This document shows, piece after piece, positions 26,034 to 33,393 of a stretch of DNA of 64,000 bases (position 1 is the first letter of the stretch; every line of letters begins with the position of its first letter). Made by a program: the position numbers and the translations under genes. This stretch comes from Hymenobacter artigasi (GTDB taxonomy: Bacteria; Bacteroidota; Bacteroidia; Cytophagales; Hymenobacteraceae). The notes beneath the pieces were generated by a model. It was not told the origin of the DNA. It made no database searches and was given only the letters and a program-made list of their open reading frames with translations. The stretch spans positions 372,001-436,000 of the forward strand of contig NZ_JAAVTK010000001.1 in the NCBI RefSeq assembly GCF_012275535.1, in the 5' to 3' direction.

Positions 26034-26309
26034 TTACGGGCGGGGGCGGCCCTGCACTTCCGCGCTGCGGGCCTTGATGTACAGCTCCTCGACCTTTGTA
26101 CGGGCCCAGGGCGTGCGGCGCAAAAACGTGAGGCTGGACTTGATGCTGGGGTTGTCGGCGAAGCAGTTCATGCGCAGGCGCTCATCGAGCTCGGGCCACC
26201 CGTAGGCGGCCACGAGGTACTCCAGAATCTGCGCCAGCTTCACGCCGTGCAGTTCGCTGATGAGGTGGCCGGTTTCGTCGCGGGCATCGGCGGCGCGGAG
26301 GAAAGACAT
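26034..26309 (-). CDS. VF530 family (DUF2132) small protein
   Basis: A 91-residue protein of the VF530 family: LHGVKLAQILEYLVAAYGWP, then RMNCFADNPSIKSSLTFLRR and TPWARTKVEELYI are the diagnostic segments. A structure of a Vibrio homolog suggests a helical double-stranded DNA-binding protein, but a cellular role is not established. The start at 26309 (MSFLRAADARDETG) is chosen because the conserved part begins close behind it; a longer form would overlap the divergent gene. Confidence 0.8.
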   Translation of the reverse strand: MSFLRAADARDETGHLISELHGVKLAQILEYLVAAYGWPELDERLRMNCFADNPSIKSSLTFLRRTPWARTKVEELYIKARSAEVQGRPRP

Positions 26310-26386
26310 AGGCGAATTTGGGGGGCTGAAAGCACAAAGTTCGCGAAAAGCCGGGGCCCGGCGCACGATGGCGCCCGGCGCGGCGT

Positions 26387-26394
26387 TATTTTTG
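26387..26394 (+). promoter_or_regulatory. Candidate -7 element for the GH25 gene
   Basis: TATTTTTG lies 12 bases upstream of the ATG at 26407, which would give a leader of only about 7 bases. No TTG is found at the usual -33 distance. Confidence 0.45.
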
Positions 26395-26406
26395 GAGCCA
26401 TTGCCT

Positions 26407-27264
26407 ATGCCGCCACTGTCCAGCACCGCTTCTGTTGCCCCACCCGCCGCCCGACGGCGGCCGTGGCGGCGCGGCCTGCTGGCTGCCGTTTTGCTGGCCC
26501 TGCTGCTGGGCGGCACCTACTACCTGCGCCACCAGGTGCAGCTGAATCGCTACGCCCGCCGGGCCTGGGCCACATTTACTAAGAATGGCCTCACCGGCCG
26601 CGAGAAAACCCCGTTGCTGGCCGGCTACTCCGTGCACGGCATCGACGTTTCGTCGTACCAGGGCCGTATCGACTGGCCCGAGGTGGCCCGCAACCGGGTA
26701 CGGTTTGCCTTCATCAAAGCCAGCGAGGGCGCTACGCTGCGCGACCCGCGCTTTGCCCGCAATTGGCGCGAGGCCCGCAAAGCTGGGGTGCTCTGTGGGG
26801 CCTACCACTACTTCCTACCCAGCCGCGACGGCAAGCTGCAGGCCGATTTATTTGCTAAAATAGTCCCCCTCGCCCCCGGCGACCTGCCGCCCGTGCTCGA
26901 CGTGGAAGCCGCCAATTTCCACGACGTGGCTGTGTTGCGGCGCGAGGTGGCCCGCTGGCTGCGCCTCATCGAGGCGCACTACGGCGTGCGACCCATCCTC
27001 TATTCCAACCACAGCTTCTACAAGCGCCACCTCGCCGGGCACTTCGACGACTACCCGCTTTGGCTGGCCCACTACGAAGTGGAGCGCCCCACCCTGCCCC
27101 CCAGCAAGTGGATAATCTGGCAGCACTCCGACGAGGCCTACGTGCCTGGCATTCGCGGCGTGGTCGATTTCAACGTTTTCAAGGGCAATTTTGAGTCTTT
27201 GCAGGCTTTGCGCATTCCGGCCACCGGGCCGTCGCAGCCGGCCCGCGCTGGCAAGGCCAAATAA
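26407..27264 (+). CDS. GH25 family lysozyme (muramidase)
   Basis: A 285-residue membrane-anchored protein. A hydrophobic segment (GLLAAVLLALLLGGTYYLRH) near residues 24-43 follows a basic N-terminus, so it is a signal anchor. The GH25 domain starts at YSVHGIDVSSYQGRIDWPEV near residue 75 (DxSxYQG motif with a catalytic-type Asp) and continues with AFIKASEGA, GAYHYF and PPVLDVEAAN, where D and E are the catalytic acids. It should cleave beta-1,4 links of peptidoglycan in the periplasm. ATG 26407 is used because upstream sequence is rich in Arg and lies before the -7 element. Confidence 0.85.
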   Translation: MPPLSSTASVAPPAARRRPWRRGLLAAVLLALLLGGTYYLRHQVQLNRYARRAWATFTKNGLTGREKTPLLAGYSVHGIDVSSYQGRIDWPEVARNRVRFAFIKASEGATLRDPRFARNWREARKAGVLCGAYHYFLPSRDGKLQADLFAKIVPLAPGDLPPVLDVEAANFHDVAVLRREVARWLRLIEAHYGVRPILYSNHSFYKRHLAGHFDDYPLWLAHYEVERPTLPPSKWIIWQHSDEAYVPGIRGVVDFNVFKGNFESLQALRIPATGPSQPARAGKAK

Positions 27265-27312
27265 AAAAGCCGCCCGGCCCATCACTCCGCAAGGAAGGTG
27301 GACCGGGCGGCT
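27264..27312 (-). terminator. Terminator for the Met/Lys-rich gene
   Basis: GCCGCCCGG pairs with CCGGGCGGC. The minus-strand reading ends in TTTTTTAT, so it terminates transcripts coming from 27562, and it abuts the stop codon of the convergent GH25 gene. Confidence 0.7.
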
Positions 27313-27331
27313 GGCCCGCAAGTTGCAAAAA

Positions 27332-27562
27332 CTACATTTTGCCCTTGGTCATCTTGCCGCTGTTCATTTTGCCGCTGTGCATTTTGCCACCTTTGGCTTC
27401 CATCTTGTTCTCTTTCATCTCCATCTTCTTGGTCTCCATTTTCTCTTCCGATTTGGATTCCATTTTGCCATCCTTGGCCATCGGCTTAGTACCTTGAGCA
27501 CTGGCATTGAAGCAGCAGGTAGCAAAAGCGAGGGCGGCTACGATTTTGAGGGACTTGTTCAT
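27332..27562 (-). CDS. Small secreted Met/Lys-rich repeat protein
   Basis: A 76-residue protein: a signal (MNKSLKIVAALAFATCCFNA, SAQ) then a low-complexity tail with repeated K-M dipeptides every three to five residues (GKMESKSEEKMETKKMEMKE). The spacing and Met/Glu/Lys composition resemble the small pentapeptide-MXKDX-like secreted proteins found in many bacteria, where Met-rich tails may bind copper or silver ions; this is a resemblance, not evidence of function. Two cysteines lie in the signal. Confidence 0.65.
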   Translation of the reverse strand: MNKSLKIVAALAFATCCFNASAQGTKPMAKDGKMESKSEEKMETKKMEMKENKMEAKGGKMHSGKMNSGKMTKGKM

Positions 27563-27631
27563 GGGTTTGTTTGAAAAAATTGGTTATGAGAGAATTACGG
27601 CCGAAAGGTTATCACCGAAAATAAAGGTTGG

Positions 27632-28069
27632 ATGAAGTTGAATAGACAAGCCAAAATTCTGCACCTCGGGGTGTTACCCCTTTTGTTTCTGCTGGTCCTG
27701 GTGCTGGCTTCCTGCGGCAGCAGCCACAGCGTGAGCAAGGGCACAAAGGGCGCACGGGGCACTACCCAGTCGGGCCTGGGCTCTTACTACGCCGACAAGT
27801 TCAACGGCCGGCCCACCGCCAGCGGCAGCACCTACCGCCCCGGCCAGATGACCGCCGCCCACAACACGTTGCCCTTCGGCACGCTCATCCGCGTCACCAA
27901 TACCCGCAACGGCCGCTCCGTCGACGTGACCGTGACCGACCGCGGCCCGCACACCAAAGGCTACATCGTGGATGTGTCGCGCCGCGCCGCCGTGCAGCTC
28001 GATATCATCCAGGCCGGGGTAGTGCCGGTGCAGGTCACTGTCATCCGCGAAGCCGCCGACAATCATTAG
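27632..28069 (+). CDS. RlpA-like septal ring lipoprotein
   Basis: A 145-residue lipoprotein (LLVLVLASCGSS lipobox) with an RlpA/double-psi barrel domain. It shows GSYYADKFNGRPTASG, FGTLIRVTNTRNGRSVDVTV and DRGPHTKGYIVDVSRRAA, including the Asp of the DRGP motif needed for lytic transglycosylase activity in active homologs. There is no SPOR domain. It is expected to cleave denuded glycan at the septum in the periplasm, or act as a structural homolog. It is a complete single-domain protein. Confidence 0.85.
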   Translation: MKLNRQAKILHLGVLPLLFLLVLVLASCGSSHSVSKGTKGARGTTQSGLGSYYADKFNGRPTASGSTYRPGQMTAAHNTLPFGTLIRVTNTRNGRSVDVTVTDRGPHTKGYIVDVSRRAAVQLDIIQAGVVPVQVTVIREAADNH

Positions 28070-28126
28070 GCCGCTGGCCCTTTTTCACTTCTCAATCGTT
28101 CACCCCACCCCACCGGCCTCCCTGCC

Positions 28127-28324
28127 ATGAACATCCGCAAAAAAGTAACCTGGACGCTCCCGCCCGCCACCAACCGCTACGCCGCCCTCGACCTATGGGT
28201 GCCCGCCGCCGAAGACGAAGACTGGTCCGATGATGAAATCCAGTACGTCATCACCGAAGTAGTGGAAGCCGAAACCGATGCCGCCGGCCTCGAAATCCTG
28301 GCTTGGTACAGCAAAATCGTGTAG
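28127..28324 (+). CDS. Small hypothetical protein
   Basis: A 65-residue acidic protein beginning MNIRKKVTWTLPPATNRYAA and ending AAGLEILAWYSKIV. Coding-like composition and a terminator 35 bases downstream support it. No motif is recognised. Confidence 0.5.
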   Translation: MNIRKKVTWTLPPATNRYAALDLWVPAAEDEDWSDDEIQYVITEVVEAETDAAGLEILAWYSKIV

Positions 28325-28359
28325 CGGCAATCAATCCGGCTATTTATCAGGACACTACA

Positions 28360-28405
28360 CCGCCTTCCACTTGCTATTGAAGCAAGCCTGGAGGGCGGCT
28401 TTTTT
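28360..28405 (+). terminator. Intrinsic terminator
   Basis: CCGCCTTCCACTTGCT pairs with AGCAAGCCTGGAGGGCGG (one bulge and one mismatch) and is followed by CTTTTTT. Confidence 0.75.
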
Positions 28406-28526
28406 ACGTCCATTGGTGCAAAGCAGGGTAATACCCGGAGATAGGCGATACCTGCCAATAAAACTTTGCAACTATTTTTTATTTATAAATCAATTTTTAA
28501 ATAGTTTATTAAATAATATTTAATTG

Positions 28527-28534
28527 TATTTTTG
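28527..28534 (+). promoter_or_regulatory. Candidate -7 element for the hydrolase-like gene
   Basis: TATTTTTG in an AT-rich island (28463-28535), about 65 bases before the ATG at 28601. No perfect -33 element is present. Confidence 0.5.
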
Positions 28535-28600
28535 ACTTGTAAGCATTCATAAAAGTGCTGTTACGCTGCCTGATTCTGCAAAACATATTCAATCAATACA

Positions 28601-29827
28601 ATGACCAACAAGCACTTACTGCCGTCGTTCATTGTCCTGTTAATGGTATGCCTGCTGAATCCAGCCCCGGTTCAGGCAGCTCCGGTTGAAACCCGCGAGG
28701 CACCCGCCTACAAAACCGAGCAGATACATGTGAGCAGCCCCAGCAGTCCCGCGCCCGAAATAGGCCTGGGCGGCACTCTTCGCACTCCCTGGGGCGCGGG
28801 TCCTTTTCCGGCCATTGTGCTGCTCCCCGATGTGCATTCTCCCGCCCCGGCTGCGGATGACTATAGCCTGCTGAATGCCCTGGCCGACTACCTTACCCGG
28901 CAGGGCGTGGCCGTGTTGCGCCTCGATGACCGGGGCACCGGCCACTCAGTGGGAGTGGCCGCCGCTACCTCGGGCACCCAATTGGTGGCCGATGCCCAAT
29001 CGGCCATGGCCTACCTGCGGGCCCGGCCGGGCATCGACCCGTTGCGCGTGGGCCTGCTGGGCCACGGCGAAGGGGCCAACGTGGCTTTGCTGGCCGGGGC
29101 ACAAGCCGCCGCGCCAGCTTTCCTGGTAGCATTAGGGGCAGCCGGTGTGAATGGGCAGGAGCTGCTGGCCCGGCAAACCTCACTGGTGAACCAGCCCGGC
29201 GAGCCCGATACGGCCCAAATTGCCTGGGCTGCCCAAGTAGCGCGGGCAATGAACGCGGCCCGGCACGAAGCCAAAAAGCTGCTGGCCACCGGGGCCAACC
29301 CCGCCCAAACTCAGCTCCGAATTGCCCAGGAGCAGTTGCGCCTCACCACCGAAGCCCGCAAGCGCAACGACGCGCTGTATAAGCGCCAGTACGCGCTGCT
29401 CGAAATCATCCGTCAGACGGCCGACAATGCCCAGGCGCAGGCCATCGTGGCCAACATGCTGAAACAGATTTATCCGGCGCTGAGCCCGGCGGCGGCGCAG
29501 GCCCGCGCCGGCCAGCTCACCAGCCCGTGGTACCGTACCTTCCTCACGTTCAACCCGCAGGCGGAGCTGGCCAAGGTGGCCTGCCCCACCCTGCTCCTGC
29601 ACGGCACCGCCGACACGCAGGTGCCCCTGGCCGCTAACCTGCCGGCCCTGGAAAAAGGGCTCAAAACCAATAAGCGCGTGAATGTGCAGAAGCTGGACGG
29701 CCTGAACCACGAGTTTCAGGCTCCCCTCAGCGAGCAGGCATTGGCAGCCGGCACCACCGTGCGCCCCACGGCCGCTACCGACGCGCTCGAAACCGTGGGC
29801 GAGTGGGTGATGCAGCAGGTGAAATAA
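28601..29827 (+). CDS. Secreted alpha/beta hydrolase-like protein lacking the nucleophile Ser
   Basis: A 408-residue protein with a signal peptide (FIVLLMVCLLNPAPVQAA). It has the alpha/beta hydrolase frame typical of secreted Bacteroidota esterases: LRLDDRGTGHSVG (usual DDRG), HGTADTQVP for the acid and GLNHEFQ for the base. At the nucleophile elbow the family GHSEGG is read as LLGHGEGANVALL, so the serine is Gly. A helical insertion of about 130 residues rich in Ala, Gln and Arg precedes the last strands. The fold call is firm; activity is doubtful, and it could be a binding protein. Confidence 0.8.
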   Translation: MTNKHLLPSFIVLLMVCLLNPAPVQAAPVETREAPAYKTEQIHVSSPSSPAPEIGLGGTLRTPWGAGPFPAIVLLPDVHSPAPAADDYSLLNALADYLTRQGVAVLRLDDRGTGHSVGVAAATSGTQLVADAQSAMAYLRARPGIDPLRVGLLGHGEGANVALLAGAQAAAPAFLVALGAAGVNGQELLARQTSLVNQPGEPDTAQIAWAAQVARAMNAARHEAKKLLATGANPAQTQLRIAQEQLRLTTEARKRNDALYKRQYALLEIIRQTADNAQAQAIVANMLKQIYPALSPAAAQARAGQLTSPWYRTFLTFNPQAELAKVACPTLLLHGTADTQVPLAANLPALEKGLKTNKRVNVQKLDGLNHEFQAPLSEQALAAGTTVRPTAATDALETVGEWVMQQVK

Positions 29828-29840
29828 CCGGCACCATCTG

Positions 29841-30218
29841 CTATTGCTGAGCCGTTGGGAATGCGCGCATAGCCTCGCGCAGCCAGCATCCGGCCAAAGC
29901 CGCCAGCCCACCTACCAGCCCCGCTACGATACCCGCCACCAGCACCAGCACCACCGGGGAGCCACCCAGCGGCAGCAGCTGCGCCACGCGGTGCGCCAGC
30001 AAGCCGTCGTTCTGGTAGGCCAGCCAAGCGGCCGGCAACACCCAGCTCAGGCCGCCCCCGCTAAAGCCCGCCCAAAAGGCCACCCGGCCCGTGGGCGCAA
30101 TGGCCAGCCCTACCACAAACGCCACCACGGCCAGGCTCCACCACGGCAGGTCCAGCTGCACGGCCGAGGCCAGCACGAGAATGAGAATCGGTAAAAGCCA
30201 GGGGTTGCGCCAGTTCAT
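29841..30218 (-). CDS. Small membrane protein
   Basis: A 125-residue, highly hydrophobic protein: MNWRNPWLLPILILVLASAV, then WSLAVVAFVVGLAIAPTGRV, an aromatic pair of helices, and a final glycine-rich helix VLVAGIVAGLVGGLAALAGC. Four helices are likely. No family is recognised. ATG 30218 is chosen because the upstream frame is repeat-derived. Confidence 0.6.
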   Translation of the reverse strand: MNWRNPWLLPILILVLASAVQLDLPWWSLAVVAFVVGLAIAPTGRVAFWAGFSGGGLSWVLPAAWLAYQNDGLLAHRVAQLLPLGGSPVVLVLVAGIVAGLVGGLAALAGCWLREAMRAFPTAQQ

Positions 30219-30265
30219 ATAGGCAAAGTAACGCAGTGGCGGCAATAAAAGAACATCTATAAAAG

Positions 30266-30373
30266 GACCGTCATGCCGAGCGCAGCTGAGGCATCTCGCG
30301 TGTGGCAGTAACTCAATCGGTTGGATTACTACCACCCGCAAGATGCCTCGGCTGCGCTCGGCATGACGTCCTC
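30266..30373. repeat. GTCAT-type hairpin, GCATCTCGC subtype
   Basis: Arms open AGGACCGTCATGCCGAGCGC and close GCGCTCGGCATGACGTCCT. The loop reads CAGTAACTCAATCGGTTGGA. The AGATGCCTCGGCTG subtype arms also occur at 43.9 and 45.4 kb. Confidence 0.85.
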
Positions 30374-30393
30374 TTATGCCTCAAGCTGCTCGC

Positions 30394-31056
30394 TCAAGCT
30401 GCTGCCAACACCTCCGGGTCATTATTCGCCGGCGAGTTTACCCGTTTGCTGATGACGTATTCCCGCATGACGGCCGCGTCGTAGGGCAGCAGGAGCTGCT
30501 GGTGAGCTGCCAGCCCCAGACCATCATCGAGCCAGGCGTGCTCGGCGGCGCGGGTGGGCAGGATGACGGGCATGCGGTTGTGGATATTGGCCATCAGCGC
30601 GTTGGGCTCGGTGGTGATGATGGTAAAGGTGGGGTGCAGCTCGCCGGTGGCGCGGTCCAGCCACTCGTCCCAGAGGCCGGCGAAGGCGAAGGGCTGCTCG
30701 TCGCGCAGTAGAATGCGGTGCGGCACCTTGCCGGCGGGCGTGGCCTGCCATTCAAAAAAGCTGTCGGCCAGCACCAGGCAGCGCCGCCGCCCCAGCAGTT
30801 GCCGGAAACTGGGCTTTTCGGCCAGCGTTTCGGCCCGGGCATTGATGGGCTTGGGGCCGGCGCCTGGGTCTTTGCTCCAACTGGGCACCAAGCCCCAGCT
30901 CAGCAGCTGAATCTGGCCGGGGGCGGCATTGGTGATGATGGGCAGCCGCTGCGAGGGCGCGGCATTGTAGGTAGTAGGCGCGGGCTCGGTGAACTTGGCG
31001 TCGAAGCGCTTTTCAGCAGCGGGCGCGGGGGCGATGAAGGTATAGCGACCACACAT
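30394..31056 (-). CDS. SOS response-associated peptidase/abasic-site DNA crosslinker (YedK/HMCES)
   Basis: A 220-residue SRAP protein. It begins MCGRY, so after Met removal Cys2 is free to form the thiazolidine crosslink with abasic sites in single-stranded DNA. Other family residues are YNAAPSQRLPII, LSWGLVPSW, NARAETLAEKPSF, the Glu of FEWQ and the His of HNRMPVIL. It protects abasic sites at replication forks. Length and all motifs are normal. It is a monocistronic gene between two hairpin repeats. Confidence 0.92.
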   Translation of the reverse strand: MCGRYTFIAPAPAAEKRFDAKFTEPAPTTYNAAPSQRLPIITNAAPGQIQLLSWGLVPSWSKDPGAGPKPINARAETLAEKPSFRQLLGRRRCLVLADSFFEWQATPAGKVPHRILLRDEQPFAFAGLWDEWLDRATGELHPTFTIITTEPNALMANIHNRMPVILPTRAAEHAWLDDGLGLAAHQQLLLPYDAAVMREYVISKRVNSPANNDPEVLAAA

Positions 31057-31090
31057 GGCGGGGTAGTGGGTTGATGGGTTGATGAAAACC

Positions 31091-31198
31091 GGCTGTCATC
31101 CTGAACGCAGTGAAGGACCTTATCACGCTCGGACGAGTCGTTTATACGACAATCGTTCAAGCGTGATAAGGTCCTTCACTGCGTTCAGGATGACAGCC
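31091..31198. repeat. GTCAT-type hairpin, CCTTATCAC subtype
   Basis: Arms of about 39 bases: GGCTGTCATCCTGAACGCAG and TGAAGGACCTTATCACGCT against the matching complement at 31160-31198. The loop includes ACGAGTCGTTTATACGACAA, itself a small palindrome, then CGTTCAA. Confidence 0.88.
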
Positions 31199-31226
31199 AA
31201 AAAATTTCCGCCCCTATCCCCCGTCC

Positions 31227-32879
31227 TTATGCCTTGTACAGCAGCTCGTAGTACTCGCGGGCCATACGGCCGGACTCAAACTCGGGCTCCACGTCCTTCA
31301 TGGCGGTTTTCACCACTTTCAGGAAGTTTTTGGGCTGGTCGTAGTAGAGCGGCAATACGCTGTTTTCGAGCACGTCGAGCAGGGCGGTGGCTTCGGAATC
31401 GTCCTTCACGTTGTCAGGCAGGGTCACGTCCACAATCGGAATGAGGAAGCCGTTTTCGCCGTCGCGGCAGAATTCGGGAATCCAGCCGTCGGCGATGCTC
31501 AGGTTCACGCTGGCGTTCATGGCGGCGGTCATGCCGCTGGTGCCGCTGGCTTCGCGCGGGAAGCGGGGCGTGTTCAGCCAGATGTCGGAACCCTTTTTGA
31601 GAGCAGCCGACAGGCCCAGCTCGTAGCCCGTCAGTACGGCGCAGTTCTTCAGACCAGCCGTGCGCTTGATGATTTCATTAAACAACGCCACCGCGCCGAA
31701 GTCCTTCGGGTAGGGCTTGCCGGCCCAAATCATCTGAATCGGGTGCTTGGCGCTGCTGGCCAGCTCCACGAAGCGCTCGAAGTGGCGCAGAATGAGGTCG
31801 GCGCGCTTGTAGGCAGCAAAGCGGCGGGCCCACACAATGGTGATAACATTGGGGTCGAACACGTTGCCGGTCTGGTCGGCCACAATCTTGAACAGGTCCT
31901 TTTTCAGCTCCTGCTTGCGGGCCAGCAGGGCGGCGTCGTCCTTGGCCTTGAGGGCGGCGGCCAGCTGCGGGTCGCGCCAGTAGCTGCCGTTCTGGCTGTT
32001 GGTGATGGGGATGATGGGGCAGATGCCCTCGTAGTGGCCCCACATTTCGTTGGCAACGGTGCCGTGCACCTTGCTCACGGCGTTGGCCTTACGGGCGAAG
32101 CGCAGCGCGGTGAGGGTGTAGTTGAGCGTATCGCCGTGGCCGATGCGGGCCACGCGGCGCACTTCCTCTTCGGGCACGCTGCCGAAAAAGGTCATGTCGG
32201 TGAGCAGCTTCATGGGGCGCTCCTCGTTGCCGGCCAGCTCGGGGGTGTGCGTCGTGAACACGAGGCGCTTCTGCACCTCGGCCAGGTCGCGGCCGTGCTT
32301 TTCGTAGAGGTAGAACGCCAGCGGCAGGCCGTGGCCCTCGTTAAGGTGGTACACGTCGGTTTTGCGCCCGAGCTCATCGAGCAGCTTGCCACCGCCCACG
32401 CCCAGCAGGATGCTCTGGGCCACGCGGGCCGCCGAGTCCGGGTCGTAGAGGTGGTGCGAGATGGTGCGCGAGAGGTAGTCGTTTTCGGGAATATCGGTGG
32501 TCAGGAAGAACATCGGCACCGTGCCGAACACCTCCGGGGCCAGGTATAGCGCCTTCACCTGCACATCGGCCCCGTGGATGGTGATGGGGAAGATGATGCC
32601 CGTGTCCTCCAGAAAGGAGTAGTGCTTGTGGCGGAACTCGGCGCGCATGCTCTGCTCGGCGTCGCGGTCCTGGTCGTAGTAACCGAACGTCCACAGGATG
32701 CTGATGCCCACCAGGTTCTGCTTCAGCTCGAAGCCCGAGCGCATGTGCGAGCCAGCCAGGAAGCCCAGGCCGCCGGAGTAGGTTTTCAGGGCCTGGTCGA
32801 CGGCGAACTCCATCGAGAAATACGCGGCAGCCGTCTTGTACTTGGCGGCGGGCGTGTAGGGTTTAAAAGTGAAAGCCAT
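31227..32879 (-). CDS. Alpha-glucan family phosphorylase (GT35)
   Basis: A 550-residue short-form glucan phosphorylase. It begins with YFSMEFAVDQALKTYSGGLG and continues through LNEGHG, FTTHTPE and WARRFAAYKRADLI, and shows the active-site loop EASGTSGMTAAMN near residues 443-455. The enzyme should release glucose 1-phosphate from storage glucan or maltodextrin. In canonical GT35 enzymes the equivalent of Thr451 is the PLP-binding Lys; Thr here may be a trait of this subgroup, and alternative cofactor use is possible. It is monocistronic, divergent from the secreted glucan cluster. Confidence 0.85.
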   Translation of the reverse strand: MAFTFKPYTPAAKYKTAAAYFSMEFAVDQALKTYSGGLGFLAGSHMRSGFELKQNLVGISILWTFGYYDQDRDAEQSMRAEFRHKHYSFLEDTGIIFPITIHGADVQVKALYLAPEVFGTVPMFFLTTDIPENDYLSRTISHHLYDPDSAARVAQSILLGVGGGKLLDELGRKTDVYHLNEGHGLPLAFYLYEKHGRDLAEVQKRLVFTTHTPELAGNEERPMKLLTDMTFFGSVPEEEVRRVARIGHGDTLNYTLTALRFARKANAVSKVHGTVANEMWGHYEGICPIIPITNSQNGSYWRDPQLAAALKAKDDAALLARKQELKKDLFKIVADQTGNVFDPNVITIVWARRFAAYKRADLILRHFERFVELASSAKHPIQMIWAGKPYPKDFGAVALFNEIIKRTAGLKNCAVLTGYELGLSAALKKGSDIWLNTPRFPREASGTSGMTAAMNASVNLSIADGWIPEFCRDGENGFLIPIVDVTLPDNVKDDSEATALLDVLENSVLPLYYDQPKNFLKVVKTAMKDVEPEFESGRMAREYYELLYKA

Positions 32880-33350
32880 TTATTGAAGGGTAAGGCGTGG
32901 GCCGGGGCCCACGCCAAAATGGAAATTTCGGGTTGAGAAAAAGGAGCGCAGCCCCAAAGGCCACTTCCATTGAAAGCGCAAGGTCCGAAGCATTCCGGAA
33001 AAATCGCAACCCCCTGATATTGAGGCACGACTTACGCAAACGTTAGCATTTGGCCCAACGCCTACACTGTCAAGGCAATATCAGCCAGCGCTTTACTACC
33101 AAATTTTCTTCGCGGCCGGCACAAAGAGCCAGTTTCTCAGTTCCGTAGCCCTGCTTTCGTCTTGCCAACAGCTCAGCCCATTCACATACCCAAACTCAAA
33201 GATGAATAAATAATGAATTTTTAAATTATAACAATATTTTTTCTGATATTAATAAAATCGACCGCAGGAAAAGGTGTTTAATTGATGATACTTCAAAAAA
33301 TGCCACAATCTTTTAACACACATTATTGCAATTGCCCCTGCTGACTACTC
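32880..33350. other. Divergent intergenic region upstream of the glucan cluster
   Basis: About 470 bases, AT-rich between 33200 and 33340, with no convincing gene. The minus-strand side should hold the phosphorylase promoter but no TAnnTTTG was found near it. Confidence 0.5.
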
Positions 33351-33358
33351 TAGCTTTG
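33351..33358 (+). promoter_or_regulatory. Candidate -7 element for the beta-sandwich lipoprotein
   Basis: TAGCTTTG with TTG upstream at 33326 (22-base spacing), 35 bases before the ATG. An acceptable if imperfect Bacteroidota promoter. Confidence 0.5.
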
Positions 33359-33393
33359 GGGCTTTGTTACCAACATTTAACCCATTGCATCCC

